From: Actinopolymorpha sp. NPDC004070
Lineage (GTDB): Bacteria; Actinomycetota; Actinomycetes; Propionibacteriales; Actinopolymorphaceae
NCBI RefSeq assembly: GCF_040610475.1
Contig: NZ_JBEXMJ010000012.1
Coordinates: 62,001-126,000, forward strand
Reading direction: 5' to 3'
Length of the DNA: 64,000 bases
In this document: in pieces, positions 43,076 through 52,277 of the stretch
Position numbering within the stretch: position 1 is the first letter of the stretch
Layout of the letters: each line of letters opens with the position of its first letter
The notes under the pieces: generated by a model
What the model was told of the DNA's origin: nothing
Seen by the model: only the letters and a program-made list of their open reading frames with translations
Database searches by the model: none
Position numbers and translations under genes: made by a program

Positions 43076-44632
43076 TCAGCGTGTTGGCACCGGCGGCCCG
43101 TAGGAGAGGTCCTCGCACGCGTCGTCGGCGGCGGTGCGCGGCCGGACCGCCGGGACGGAGGTGGGCGGCGTCTCGGCCCTGGTCGTACGGGCCGCGTAGT
43201 CGCGGCCGAGGACGAGGTTCACGTCCGTGCCGTCCCCCTCGCTCGGGCCGCTCGTCGGCAGCAGCCGAGCGTGGGGGAACAGCGCGGCAAGGGCGAACGC
43301 GGCGGCCTGCGAGCCGGGAGCGTAGGTGATCGTGGTGGTGGCGACATCGGCTGTCCCGGCGTCGACCACGTCGCCGACGGTGAACCCGACCGTCTGCAGT
43401 TGAGTCGCGGCGGCCCGGGCGAGGCGCGGAATGCCGGTGCCGTTGTAGACGGCGACCTGCGTGCCCAGGCCGGGCCCCGGGGCGCGGTTGTTGCTCACCC
43501 CTCCTGCCGGGGCGCGCGGAGCTGTCAAGGGGCGGTTGCCACCGGAGGGTTGCTCTCCACCCGACGGTGCGACGGCGCCCACCGGGCGGTCGGCTCGTAG
43601 CGCTGCCCACACCCGGCCGGCGGCCGGCCGGACGAACGCGACCTTCGTCCGGCCGGCGTAACGGGACGGCACGGTGACGAACTCGATGTCGTGCAGCCTC
43701 AGGTGGCGTAGGGACATGGCGAAACCGATCAGCTTCGGCGCGGATCCGAGTGCGGGGTCGACCGTGAGAGCTCTGGTGGCCGCTTCGGCAAGTGGCGCCA
43801 GCGTCCTGGGATCGATGCCAGACCCGCGGATCTTCCTGGCCAGGGCGGCGAGGAACGCCTGCTGGCGTTTGATCCGGCCGATGTCGGAGCCGTCGCCGAT
43901 GCCGTGGCGAAGACGTACGTAGTCGAGGGCGCGGCGTCCGGACACGGTCTGCATGCCCTTGGCGAACAGCAGGCTGCCCCGGTCAGGAAGATAGGGGTTC
44001 AGGTCGCCGGCGTACACGTCGTTGGGCACGCACACCCGGACCCCGCCGACCGCCTCCGTGATCGCGGCGAAGCCCTCGAAGTCCACGACGACCGTGTGGT
44101 CGATGCGAAGACCGGTCAGCTTCTCCACGGTGTTCTGGGTACACGCCGGGTTGCCCTCGGCAGTTGATCCGGTGTTGAACGCGGCGTTGAACATCGCCTG
44201 CCGGCGTGGTGCCGCCCAACCGCCGTCCGGCAGCCGGCACCGGGGAATGTCGACCAGGGCGTCGCGCGGGATCGAGACCGCGACGGCACGCCTGCGGTCG
44301 GCGTACACGTGCACCACGATCGCGGTGTCGGAGCGGCCCGCCGCCTGGGTGCCGCCGGCAAGCCGGTCGTTCCCCCCGGCCCGTGAGTCCGAGCCGATCA
44401 GCAACAGGTTCACCGGAGTGGCCCCGGCTCGGCCGGGTTTGGCCGGCGGCGGGCGATCGGTGTCGATTCCCCGTCCGTCGAAGGTCCGGAGGTTGTCGCT
44501 CAGCCGGGTCACGACCGCACGGGCCGCCGCGCCGGCTGCGACCATCACCATCACGAGCACCAGCCCGACCAGGCAGCGGCGCCGCCGGCGGGTGCTGGCG
44601 GAGCGGTACTCCCGCGCGACGCCGCCGGACAT
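43076..44632 (-). CDS. LytR-CpsA-Psr family protein (LCP-2)
   Basis: About 518 aa, same architecture as LCP-1: Arg-rich N-terminus, one signal-anchor helix (CLVGLVLVMVMVAAGAAARA), LCP domain with LLLIGSDSRAGG, RSDTAIVVHVYADRRR, AVSIPRDALVDIP and VRLRHGIGDGSDIGRIKRQQ, then a Gly/Pro/Ser-rich spacer and LytR_C domain (VAVYNGTGIPRLARAAATQL). The two proteins even share a C-terminal RTAADxxCxDLxYG tail. It would transfer a polymer from a lipid carrier to peptidoglycan outside the cell. Paralogue about 11 kb from LCP-1, in the same orientation. Start ATG 44632. Confidence 0.92.
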   Translation of the reverse strand: MSGGVAREYRSASTRRRRRCLVGLVLVMVMVAAGAAARAVVTRLSDNLRTFDGRGIDTDRPPPAKPGRAGATPVNLLLIGSDSRAGGNDRLAGGTQAAGRSDTAIVVHVYADRRRAVAVSIPRDALVDIPRCRLPDGGWAAPRRQAMFNAAFNTGSTAEGNPACTQNTVEKLTGLRIDHTVVVDFEGFAAITEAVGGVRVCVPNDVYAGDLNPYLPDRGSLLFAKGMQTVSGRRALDYVRLRHGIGDGSDIGRIKRQQAFLAALARKIRGSGIDPRTLAPLAEAATRALTVDPALGSAPKLIGFAMSLRHLRLHDIEFVTVPSRYAGRTKVAFVRPAAGRVWAALRADRPVGAVAPSGGEQPSGGNRPLTAPRAPAGGVSNNRAPGPGLGTQVAVYNGTGIPRLARAAATQLQTVGFTVGDVVDAGTADVATTTITYAPGSQAAAFALAALFPHARLLPTSGPSEGDGTDVNLVLGRDYAARTTRAETPPTSVPAVRPRTAADDACEDLSYGPPVPTR

Positions 44633-44845
44633 CCCCGAACCCCCGTACCGTCGCGATCGTTCCGCCCGATTCACGCTTCCTGGACCGGGCCCTGCTGACA
44701 GGGTCGCATCGTCGCCGAGGTGTCGTGCATCTATGCGTGCATCGCCTTCCCGCACAGGGGTGAACGTGCAGGACCTGCCGCCGGACCCGCCCGGGACAGG
44801 GCCGTTCGGCAGTCGTTCGACGCACTCCCGGGGGACACTGGGCGG

Positions 44846-46243
44846 GTGGTCCTGGGCGATCCGAAGGCGGCGTACGAGCGGCTGCGAGCCGCGCACCTGC
44901 ACGTCGTGCGCGCCTCGCTCGCCGATCATGTGGCGCGGCTGGCGTGGCCACGCGAGCGCATCGATCTCTACCGGACCGAACGGCTGCGGTCGCTGCTCGG
45001 TGTCGCCCGCGAGCGTTCGGCCTTCCATGCCGCTCGGATCGGTGACCTCGATCCGGCCACGGTCACCGTCGAGGATCTCGCCCGCCTGCCGGTGATGCTC
45101 AAGCAGGACGTTACAGACGAGTGGGACCGGATCGTCACCGTGCCCGACATCGACCTTGCCGGTGCGGAACGGGTCCTTGCCGACCAGCCGTGGTTCTCCT
45201 ACACGCCCACGGGCCTGCAGGTGTTCAGCTCGGGTGGCTCCAGCGGTGTGCGCGGGGTGTACGTGTGGGACTGGGACCAGTTCGCCACCTTGGCCTGTCT
45301 CGCCTGGCGGTGGCAGACCCGAGCCGAGCATCCGTCGGGCACTGGCGGGGGAGGCGGTCAAGCGCGGCTTGCGGTGCTCGAGGCCGGCGAACCACCCCAT
45401 GCCAGCACGCCGCTGTTCGACGTCGCCACCCTGCCGTGGATGGAGACGTTCGTGGTCCCCGCGGCGGCGCCGTTCGAGCAGGTACTGCACGCGGTGGCGC
45501 AGGTGCGGCCGACACATCTGGTGGGCTATGCGTCGGTGGTCGGACGCCTCGCCCGGGCAGTGGTCGCAGGGGAGCTCGACATCCGCCCCGTACGGGTGAG
45601 CACGAACTCCGAACCACTCGGCGAGGAGGACCGCGAGGCGATCGACGCCGCCTGGGGCGCACCCCTCCACAACCTCTGGGGATCCACCGAGATCGGTGTC
45701 CAGGCGGTCGGTTGCGGTCTGGGCGAGGGCCTGCACATCAGCGAGGACGAGGTGATCCTCGAACGCGTGGACGCTGCCGGGAAGCCCGTCGGGCCGGACG
45801 AGCCGGCCGTCCGCACGCTGGCCACCGGCCTCGCCGGCCGCACATTTCCCTTCATCCGTTACGACCTCGGCGACGAGGTCACGCTGCTGCCCGGACGGTG
45901 CGAGTGCGGGAGCGCGATGCGCCGGGTCGCCGACATCGCCGGCCGCCGCGACGACGACTTCCGTTACGGCGAGCAGTTGGTCCCGGCAGCCGCGTTCCGG
46001 CACGTGCTGGGCACCGATCCGCGCATCTCGGAGTACCAGGTACGCCAGACTGCAACGGGCGCGGACGTGCTGGTGGTCGGATCGCCCGACGTGACGGCCG
46101 TGGTCACGGCGCTGGGCGAGTCACTGCGGCCGTACGGCATCCCTGCCGCCACGATCACGGTGCACGCCGTCGAGGAGATCCCGCGCACCGCCGCGACCGG
46201 AAAGCTCAGGCGGTTCGTCGGCCGCCGGCGGTCGACCGGGTAG
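44846..46243 (+). CDS. phenylacetate-CoA ligase-like adenylate-forming enzyme
   Basis: 465 aa, PaaK/F390-synthetase branch of ANL enzymes. The P-loop-like motif is FSSGGSSGVRGVYVWD, the adenylate site is LHNLWGSTEIG, the hinge-preceding Asp is in FIRYDLGDEVTL, and the C-terminal AMP-binding_C_2 domain starts near GRRDDDFRYGEQLVP and ends AATGKLRRF, containing the candidate catalytic Lys. A Cys pair sits in GRCECGS. It activates a carboxylic acid with ATP, possibly for CoA transfer; the acid is unknown. GTG 44846 is chosen as the family-like start; an upstream frame to 44720 is less likely. No aromatic catabolism genes are adjacent. Confidence 0.85.
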   Translation: MVLGDPKAAYERLRAAHLHVVRASLADHVARLAWPRERIDLYRTERLRSLLGVARERSAFHAARIGDLDPATVTVEDLARLPVMLKQDVTDEWDRIVTVPDIDLAGAERVLADQPWFSYTPTGLQVFSSGGSSGVRGVYVWDWDQFATLACLAWRWQTRAEHPSGTGGGGGQARLAVLEAGEPPHASTPLFDVATLPWMETFVVPAAAPFEQVLHAVAQVRPTHLVGYASVVGRLARAVVAGELDIRPVRVSTNSEPLGEEDREAIDAAWGAPLHNLWGSTEIGVQAVGCGLGEGLHISEDEVILERVDAAGKPVGPDEPAVRTLATGLAGRTFPFIRYDLGDEVTLLPGRCECGSAMRRVADIAGRRDDDFRYGEQLVPAAAFRHVLGTDPRISEYQVRQTATGADVLVVGSPDVTAVVTALGESLRPYGIPAATITVHAVEEIPRTAATGKLRRFVGRRRSTG

Positions 46244-46275
46244 CCGGGGCTCCTGGCCGCTCGGTGCGTACGGCG

Positions 46276-48531
46276 TCAACCTCCGCTTGCGAGCTCGGCC
46301 GGCAGCGGCCGGGCGTGCAGGACGGTGAGGGCGGAGACCGCGCGGGTGAGAGCGACGTACAGCCGGTTCAGCCCTCGTGGCTCGGCGTCGACGATCGTCG
46401 CGGGCTCGACCACGACCACACCGTCGAACTCCAGGCCCTTGGCCAGCGAGGCGGGCACGCACACGAGCCGGAAGTGTTCCAGGGCGTTCTCGGTGTCGCC
46501 GAGCATGGCCGGTGTCAACCCGGACTTGTCGAGGGCCGATCGCGTCGGGTCGGCGCGGAGGTGGTCGAAGATCCTCCTGATCTCCCCGTCGGCGGCGATG
46601 ACACCGATCGAGCCCGCGCGGCCACCCTCCTCGTCGATCCGCAGGCAGGCGTGGAGGACGTCCTCGGCAGCCACTGCCGACCCGGCGGTCGCGGTGATCT
46701 CGAGTCCGCCCGCGGCTCGCCGGAGGCTGACCGGCTTGGCGAGGTCCGGCTGCAGTGACGGGAGGAGTCTCGCGGCGTACTCGATGATGGCAGCCGGGAC
46801 CCGGAAGCCCCGGGTGAGCTCCACGATCTCGCTCGCCTCGCCGGAGCCGAGTTCGGCCAGGACGCTCTGCCAGGAGGTGGAGGCGTACGGCGTGGTGGCC
46901 TGGGCCAGGTCGCCGAGCACGGTGGCCGTACGGCACCGCCGGCCGAGCGCCCGAAGCTGCATGGCGGACAGGTCCTGCGCCTCGTCCACGACCAGGTGGC
47001 CGCGGCGGGGTTCGCGTTCGAGGAGTTCGCCCAGCTCGTCGAGGAGGACCAGGTCCGCCTCGGACCAGCGGGCCGACTTCACCGAGCGGTACGGCTTGCG
47101 CCAGAGCAGTGCCTTCCGCTCCTCCGGGGTGAGGTCGTCGCCGGCCGCCTCGGCGAGGAAGTCGGCGTCCGACAGCAGCCGGTGCAGTACCTGCTCCGGC
47201 GTACGCTGCGGCCAGACCTGGTTGAGAATCTTCCGGACCGGGGCCGACCTGGCCACCGCGTTCTGGGTGCGGTCGTCCGGGGTCCCACCGCGTTGTTCCA
47301 TCCGCAGCAGCACCGCGTGCGCCAGCCGTTGTGCGAGCGTGGTGCGGCCGGGGGCATAGCGGGTGGCGGTCTCCACCACACCCGCGGCGATCTCGCGCAC
47401 TTCGTAGTCGGGCACCCGGAAGCGGTTCGCGCCCTTGCTGTAGACCAGCGCCTCGATCTCGTCCCCGACCTCCACACCCGACCACAGTGCGCGCCGTAGC
47501 ACGGCCGCCATCCGGGCGTCGCCCTTCACGGTGACCGTGACGGTCTCCTCCTCACCTTCGGCGATCGGATGGTCGGGGTAGTAGCGCCGGATCAGGTCCG
47601 GGAACGTGAGCTGCTGGACGAAGACCTCGCCGAGCGCCGGCAGCACGTGCCGGATGTACTGCAGGAACGAGCGGTTCGGTCCGATGATCGCGATCCCGCC
47701 GTCACGGGCCAGCCGGGTGCGTTCGGCGTAGAGCAGGTAGGCGACCCGGTGCAGGCCGACCGCCGTCTTGCCGGTGCCCGGCGCTCCCTGCACGCAGATC
47801 GTGGTGTCCAGCGGCGCCCTGACGAGTACGTCCTGGTCGGGCTGGATGGTGGCCACGATGTCGCGCATCGGTCCCGACCGCGGCCGCTCGATCTCCGCGG
47901 TCACCAGCTCGGAGAAGCCCTCCGCCGCGCCGGCCTGCGCGCTGCTCACCGGCTCGTCCTCGTACGCCGTCACGTCCACGAAGCCCTCGGGCCCGGGCTC
48001 GTGGGCGAAGCCGTGCCGGCGGCGGACCAGCACCTGCTGGGGATCGGCGGGCCCGGCCCGGTAGAACGGCATCGCGACCCGGGCGCGCCAGTCGATCACC
48101 AGCGGTGTGCCGTCGGGTTCGCGGATGTGGCGGCGGCCGATGTAGATCCGGTCGACCTCACCGTCGGGGCTCGGTACGCGGCCGGCGTGGTCGGCGTGGT
48201 CGAACACCGCGCCCGGCTCACAGTCCAGTCGCCCGAAGAACAACGGGATCTTCGGCAGGTCGAGCAGAACCTCGGCGCGGTGCTCCCGCGACCACTCGTA
48301 GAACTTGTTGTCCCAGTAGCTGTCGGTGCCGGAGTTGACGATGACCGGCGTCTCGGTGTCGACCACCTCGCCGTGCATGCGTTCCAGGGCGGCCCGGGCC
48401 ACTCGCAGGTGCGCGCGTTCGGCGGCCAGTTCCGGGTCTACGGCGGGGTCGGACGGAGCAGGGAATTCGGGGGATTCGGACGGGGCAGCGACGTTCGACG
48501 AGGCGGAGGGGGTGGACGGGGCAGGGGCCAT
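46276..48531 (-). CDS. HelD/HelR-like RNA polymerase-associated superfamily 1 helicase
   Basis: 751 aa, UvrD-related ATPase. After a Ser/Pro/Ala-rich start, an antiparallel arm (about 30-90) and a domain with VDRIYIGRRHIREPDGTPLVIDWRARVAMPFYRA are typical of HelD. Walker A is GAPGTGKT at about 249-256, Walker B is VVDEAQDLSAMQ, and the last helicase motif is LNRLYVALTRAVSAL. HelD removes stalled RNA polymerase from DNA; the actinobacterial HelR form also protects against rifamycins. ATG 48531 follows GGAGG by about 7 nt. No rifamycin-associated promoter element was recognised upstream, so a housekeeping HelD role is equally possible. Confidence 0.9.
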   Translation of the reverse strand: MAPAPSTPSASSNVAAPSESPEFPAPSDPAVDPELAAERAHLRVARAALERMHGEVVDTETPVIVNSGTDSYWDNKFYEWSREHRAEVLLDLPKIPLFFGRLDCEPGAVFDHADHAGRVPSPDGEVDRIYIGRRHIREPDGTPLVIDWRARVAMPFYRAGPADPQQVLVRRRHGFAHEPGPEGFVDVTAYEDEPVSSAQAGAAEGFSELVTAEIERPRSGPMRDIVATIQPDQDVLVRAPLDTTICVQGAPGTGKTAVGLHRVAYLLYAERTRLARDGGIAIIGPNRSFLQYIRHVLPALGEVFVQQLTFPDLIRRYYPDHPIAEGEEETVTVTVKGDARMAAVLRRALWSGVEVGDEIEALVYSKGANRFRVPDYEVREIAAGVVETATRYAPGRTTLAQRLAHAVLLRMEQRGGTPDDRTQNAVARSAPVRKILNQVWPQRTPEQVLHRLLSDADFLAEAAGDDLTPEERKALLWRKPYRSVKSARWSEADLVLLDELGELLEREPRRGHLVVDEAQDLSAMQLRALGRRCRTATVLGDLAQATTPYASTSWQSVLAELGSGEASEIVELTRGFRVPAAIIEYAARLLPSLQPDLAKPVSLRRAAGGLEITATAGSAVAAEDVLHACLRIDEEGGRAGSIGVIAADGEIRRIFDHLRADPTRSALDKSGLTPAMLGDTENALEHFRLVCVPASLAKGLEFDGVVVVEPATIVDAEPRGLNRLYVALTRAVSALTVLHARPLPAELASGG

Positions 48532-48904
48532 GAAGGAGCCTCCACGATGGTTGTCAGGCACTCGTCAGCAGTGGGCGCGGGCCCCCGCTCCAGGGCCGCC
48601 CTCGAAGGGGCGGCGCAACCGGCTCGGTTCGGTCCCTGCTCTCCGGCACTACTGTCCGTACGACAAGCCATCGCACGCTACCAGCGCGCCCCGGCGAGCG
48701 GAAGCCGTTTTCCCGCTCGTGGCCGCCCGGCCGGGATTCCGGGGTGACCGGGCTCGTGCCGTGCGCCTAATCTGCCCGATGGCAGCCCGGCACCTGCGAA
48801 GGTGCCCCAGGGTATGACCCCGCCCGGCGAGATTTGGTGGGCCAGCTCTGCGCCTCGCGCATTGACGCTGCCCGGTCCGAACCCTCAGCGAAATCTCGAA
48901 AGCG
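48532..48904. other. intergenic region between helD and the ABC exporter
   Basis: 373 bp between divergent genes. On the plus strand GTGACC (48744-48749), an 18-bp spacer and TAATCT (48768-48773) form a possible promoter for the ABC operon. Five bases later an ATG opens a 12-codon frame (48779-48817, MAARHLRRCPRV). No protein-coding gene of normal size is supported. Confidence 0.45.
48789..48806 (+). promoter_or_regulatory. hairpin in the ABC operon leader
   Basis: GGCACCT, loop GCGA, AGGTGCC: a perfect 7-bp stem with a GNRA-type tetraloop, inside the putative 12-codon leader frame and about 100 nt before the ABC ATPase start. No U-run follows, so it is not an intrinsic terminator of the classic type. 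Confidence 0.4.
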
Positions 48905-49993
48905 GTGCCACCCGTGACATCGATTCACGCCTCCCCCGACCGACCCGCGGTGATCTCGGCAGCCGGGCTCACCAAGACCTACACCTTCCACGACCAGGGC
49001 GCCGGGCTGGCCGGCGCGGTCCGCAGCCTCGTCCGGCGCAGGTACCAGACGCGCCTCGCTGTGGACGGCATCGACTTCACGATCGGACGCGGCGAGGTCG
49101 TCGGCCTGCTCGGGCCGAACGGCGCCGGCAAGACCACGACGCTGAAGATGCTGTCCGGTCTGCTCTACCCGACCTCCGGTGAGCTGGAGGTTCTCGGGCA
49201 CACACCGTCCCGGCGCCGCCCGGACTACCTCCGCCGGATCGCGCTGGTGATGGGCCAGAAGACGATGCTGTGGTGGGACGTTCCGGCGATGGAGAGCCTG
49301 CTGCTGCACAAGGAGATGTACGACCTGTCCGCGGCGGAGTTCGGCCGCAACGTCGACGAACTGGCCGACCTGCTCGAGGTGCGCGACCTGCTGAACGTCC
49401 AGGTACGCAAGGTCTCCCTCGGCGAACGGATGAAGCTCGAACTCATGGCCGCACTCGTCCACCGGCCGGAGATCCTCTTCCTGGACGAGCCGACGATCGG
49501 CCTGGACGTGGTGGCCAAGGCCCGTGTCCGGGCGTTCCTCGCCGAGGTGACCCGGCGCCACGGCACCACGATCCTGGTCACCAGCCACGACATGGACGAC
49601 ATCGAGGCGCTCTGCTCCCGGGTGATGGTCATCGACCACGGTCGGCTGCAGTACGACGGAAGCCTGAGTGGGCTCGTCCACGCCGCACGCCCGCGCAAGC
49701 TCGTCCGGGCGACGTACGCGCGGGCTGTCGACGCGAGCCGGCTGACCGGCCTGGAGGGTGTCGCGGTCGCGAGTGGCGGCTCGGACCTGACCGTGTCGCT
49801 GGAGGTCGAGCGGGAACACACCGGGGAGCTTCTGGAACGGCTGACCAGGCTCGGCCCGCTGGTGGACCTCGACGTCGCGGACACCGACATCGAGGAGATC
49901 ATGCGCGACCTGTTCCTTCGTCGCGGCACGGTCGGCGCTGAGGCCACTGGCAGGGCCGGCACCGAGGCCGTCGGCAAGGGGGAGACGCGATGA
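48905..49993 (+). CDS. ABC transporter ATP-binding protein (COG4586-type)
   Basis: 362-aa ATPase of an ABC-2 exporter. Walker A is LLGPNGAGKTTTLKMLSG (about 68-85), the Q loop follows in LVMGQKTMLWWDVP, the signature is the variant VSLGERMKLELMAALVH instead of LSGGQ, and Walker B is ILFLDEPTIGLDVVAKARV with the His switch in LVTSHDMDDIE. An N-terminal extension and a C-terminal regulatory region are typical of COG4586 proteins, which work with COG4587 and COG3694 permeases, some known as viologen exporters. GTG 48905; GTG 48914 is possible. Overlaps the next gene by 4 bp (ATGA). Confidence 0.93.
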   Translation: MPPVTSIHASPDRPAVISAAGLTKTYTFHDQGAGLAGAVRSLVRRRYQTRLAVDGIDFTIGRGEVVGLLGPNGAGKTTTLKMLSGLLYPTSGELEVLGHTPSRRRPDYLRRIALVMGQKTMLWWDVPAMESLLLHKEMYDLSAAEFGRNVDELADLLEVRDLLNVQVRKVSLGERMKLELMAALVHRPEILFLDEPTIGLDVVAKARVRAFLAEVTRRHGTTILVTSHDMDDIEALCSRVMVIDHGRLQYDGSLSGLVHAARPRKLVRATYARAVDASRLTGLEGVAVASGGSDLTVSLEVEREHTGELLERLTRLGPLVDLDVADTDIEEIMRDLFLRRGTVGAEATGRAGTEAVGKGETR

Positions 49994-50814
49994 ACCGGTT
50001 GCTGCTCACCGTCCGGCGCAATCTCCGGATCATGCGGCGGATGACCGCCGCCCACGTCGCCATGTCGCTGACCTACCGCGGCGAGTGGGTCGTCTTCATG
50101 GCGGCGAACATCAGTGTGCCGATCATCTCCCTGCTCATCTGGCGTACGGCGCTCGCCAACGGCGCGCAACTCCCGGTTGACGAGCACTACCTCACCACGT
50201 ACTTCGTGTTGCTGAGCATCGTCACGATGGCCACCTCGTCGTGGATGACCGGCTTCCTGTCCAGGGACATCAGGCTCGGTCGGCTGTCCAGCTGGATGGT
50301 GCGGCCCGCGTCGTTGCTGCTGGACTTCGTTGCCAACAACCTCTCGGAGAAGATCCTCAAGACCTGCGCCCTGGTGCCCATGGTCGGTGTGCTGTGGTGG
50401 ATCTTCCGTGACTCGATGAGCGTGCCGTCCGGGCCGGGCCACCTCGCGGTGTTCGCGGTCAGTGTCGTGCTCGCCGCTGTCCTGGTGTTCACGATCGACA
50501 TCCTGGTCGCCGCGCTGACGTTCTGGATGGACGACGTGACGGCGCTGCACCAGGCGCGGCTGATCATCGCGAACGTGCTCTCCGGCGCGATCGTCCCGCT
50601 GGCGCTGATGCCGGACTGGTCGCGCGGGTTCGTCGACCTGCAGCCGTTCCGCTACACCGTGTCGTTCCCGGTCGAGATCGTCGCCGGCCACCTGTCGAAC
50701 ACGGAGATCCTCACCGGCCTGGGCGTTCAGCTCGGCTACGTCGTCGGGTTCGGCGTCCTCGCTCGGCTGGTCTGGGCGGCCGGGATCCGCGGATACTCGG
50801 CGGTGGGCGCATGA
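49990..50814 (+). CDS. ABC-2 family permease, subunit 1
   Basis: 274 aa, about six membrane helices, e.g. WVVFMAANISVPIISLLIW, YLTTYFVLLSIVTMATSSWM, LAVFAVSVVLAAVLVFTIDI and AAWR-like C-terminal GYVVGFGVLARLVWAAG. An N-terminal amphipathic/basic start (RRNLRIMRRMTAAHVAMSL) is typical of this permease pair. It overlaps both neighbours by 4 bp, so the three genes form a translationally coupled operon and probably one exporter with two different membrane subunits. Substrate unknown. Confidence 0.9.
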   Translation: MNRLLLTVRRNLRIMRRMTAAHVAMSLTYRGEWVVFMAANISVPIISLLIWRTALANGAQLPVDEHYLTTYFVLLSIVTMATSSWMTGFLSRDIRLGRLSSWMVRPASLLLDFVANNLSEKILKTCALVPMVGVLWWIFRDSMSVPSGPGHLAVFAVSVVLAAVLVFTIDILVAALTFWMDDVTALHQARLIIANVLSGAIVPLALMPDWSRGFVDLQPFRYTVSFPVEIVAGHLSNTEILTGLGVQLGYVVGFGVLARLVWAAGIRGYSAVGA

Positions 50815-51692
50815 CCCCGAAGCCGGTACCGACACCGACAACGGCAACGACTCGTACGTACGCCGATCCCAGGGAACCGATCGACCGGACCTGGCTGCGG
50901 AGGCAGACACGGCATCTGCGGCTGTGGCGGCGGTTCCTGGCACAGGCGATCGTGCGCGAGACCCACTACCGCGCGCACTTCGTGACCACGCTGGCCGTCG
51001 GAGTGGTGCAACTCGGCCTTGCGCTCGTCCCGATCCTCCTGCTGTACGGCTACACCGACGACATGCGCGGCTGGTCGCAGGCACAGGTGCTCACCCTCGT
51101 CGGTGTGTACCAGGTCGTGACGGGAGTGCTCGCGGCGTTCGTGGCGCCCAACCTGCAACGGATGACGACCTACATCACCGAGGGCGAACTCGACGTGGTG
51201 CTCGTCCGCCCTGTCTCCAGCCAGTTCTACCTGACGCTGCGGTGGATCAACGTCGCCGAACTCGGCAACGTGGTCAGCGGTCTGGTGCTGCTGGTGTTCG
51301 GCCTGGTCCGTTCGGGGGCAAGCCCGAATCCGCTGCAGATCGCGCAGGCGCTCGTCCTCGCCGCCTGTGGAACCGTACTGCTGGCCTGCGTGTGGTGTGC
51401 GATGTCGTTCGCCGCGTTCTGGATCCAGTCGGTGAACCCGATCGGCATGCTGTACACCAGCCTGGCCGAGTCGGGCCGATATCCGCTGGTGTTCTTCCCG
51501 TTCGCGGTCCGTACGTTTCTCACGTTCGTGTTCCCGGTGGCGTTCGCGTCGACGCTTCCGGCGCAGGCGCTGCATGGCGGCGTCGGCCGGCTGCCGGTGG
51601 TGGGAGGCGTCGTGCTCGCCGCGGTCGCGGTGACGCTCGTCCGCCTGCAGTGGCGGCGCGGCCTGCGTTCCTACGCCAGCGCCAGCAGCTAG
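50811..51692 (+). CDS. ABC-2 family permease, subunit 2
   Basis: 293 aa, six predicted helices. Family features include YRAHFVTTLAVGVVQLGLAL, ITEGELDVVLVRPVSSQFYL and FWIQSVNPIGMLYTSLAESGRYP, which match the COG3694-like partner permease. The N-terminus (about 40 residues) is polar. It ends with a CTAG in which its stop codon overlaps the stop of the convergent MarR-2 gene. Confidence 0.9.
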   Translation: MTPKPVPTPTTATTRTYADPREPIDRTWLRRQTRHLRLWRRFLAQAIVRETHYRAHFVTTLAVGVVQLGLALVPILLLYGYTDDMRGWSQAQVLTLVGVYQVVTGVLAAFVAPNLQRMTTYITEGELDVVLVRPVSSQFYLTLRWINVAELGNVVSGLVLLVFGLVRSGASPNPLQIAQALVLAACGTVLLACVWCAMSFAAFWIQSVNPIGMLYTSLAESGRYPLVFFPFAVRTFLTFVFPVAFASTLPAQALHGGVGRLPVVGGVVLAAVAVTLVRLQWRRGLRSYASASS

Positions 51693-52225
51693 GGCAGATC
51701 CCGAACGTCCGGCAGGTCGTCCGGAGTCAGTACGGACAGTTTCTCCAGCGCGCGTACGAAGGTGGTGCGTTCGGCGGGGGTCAGGGCGGAGAGCAGGCGC
51801 TCCTCCGCGGCCCTGATCTCCGCCCGGGCCGCCCGGCGGACCCGGCGGCCCTCGTCCGTGATCTCCAGCAATCGAGCACGGCGGTCGTTCGGATCGGGCG
51901 TACGCGAGATCAGCCCGGCGGCCTGCAACTCGTCGAGGGTGCCGATGATCCGGGTCTTGTCCGCCCCGATCGCCTCCGCCAACGTGGCCTGGGTGCGCAC
52001 CGGTCCGTCGTCCAGGGCCGTGAGCACGCTGTAGCCCCACATCGAGACCTCGTGCGCGGCGAGGATCGGCAGCTCGACCGCGATGAGCAACCGCAGCACC
52101 GGATGCACCATCGCCCCGAGGTCGCGGCGGTCGCTCTCGCGGTGGGCGTTCCCGCGGCGTGCCCCCTCACGACGTGCACTGTCGCGGTCGCCGCTGTCAC
52201 GGCGTCTGCCTGCCCGGTCGGTCAC
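51689..52225 (-). CDS. MarR-family transcriptional regulator (MarR-2)
   Basis: 178 aa. The winged helix is TQATLAEAIGADKTRIIGTLDELQAAGL (about 95-122) with the wing DPNDRRARLLEITDEGRRVRR. An unusual Arg/Asp-rich N-terminus (DRAGRRRDSGDRDSARREGARR) precedes the helix bundle. GTG 52225 lies 7 nt after a TATCTT -10 box. It is divergent from the TIGR03086 gene across 52 bp, and convergent with the ABC exporter, either of which may be its target; the divergent gene is the likelier one. Confidence 0.9.
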   Translation of the reverse strand: MTDRAGRRRDSGDRDSARREGARRGNAHRESDRRDLGAMVHPVLRLLIAVELPILAAHEVSMWGYSVLTALDDGPVRTQATLAEAIGADKTRIIGTLDELQAAGLISRTPDPNDRRARLLEITDEGRRVRRAARAEIRAAEERLLSALTPAERTTFVRALEKLSVLTPDDLPDVRDLP

Positions 52226-52232
52226 GTGCTCG

Positions 52233-52238
52233 AAGATA
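52233..52238 (-). promoter_or_regulatory. leaderless -10 box of MarR-2
   Basis: TATCTT on the minus strand with a 7-nt spacer to GTG 52225. Confidence 0.5.
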
Positions 52239-52265
52239 ACAGTGGCGCAATGATGTGCTCTCGCA

Positions 52266-52271
52266 TACGAT
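52266..52271 (+). promoter_or_regulatory. leaderless -10 box of the TIGR03086 gene
   Basis: TACGAT with a 6-nt spacer to ATG 52278. A direct repeat ATACGATACG spans 52265-52274 and could be part of a MarR-2 site. Confidence 0.5.
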
Positions 52272-52277
52272 ACGCGC

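Noticed and set aside
48532..48904. Rifamycin-associated element upstream of helD/helR
   Set aside because: Looked for on both strands; no match to the known 19-bp inverted-repeat element was seen.
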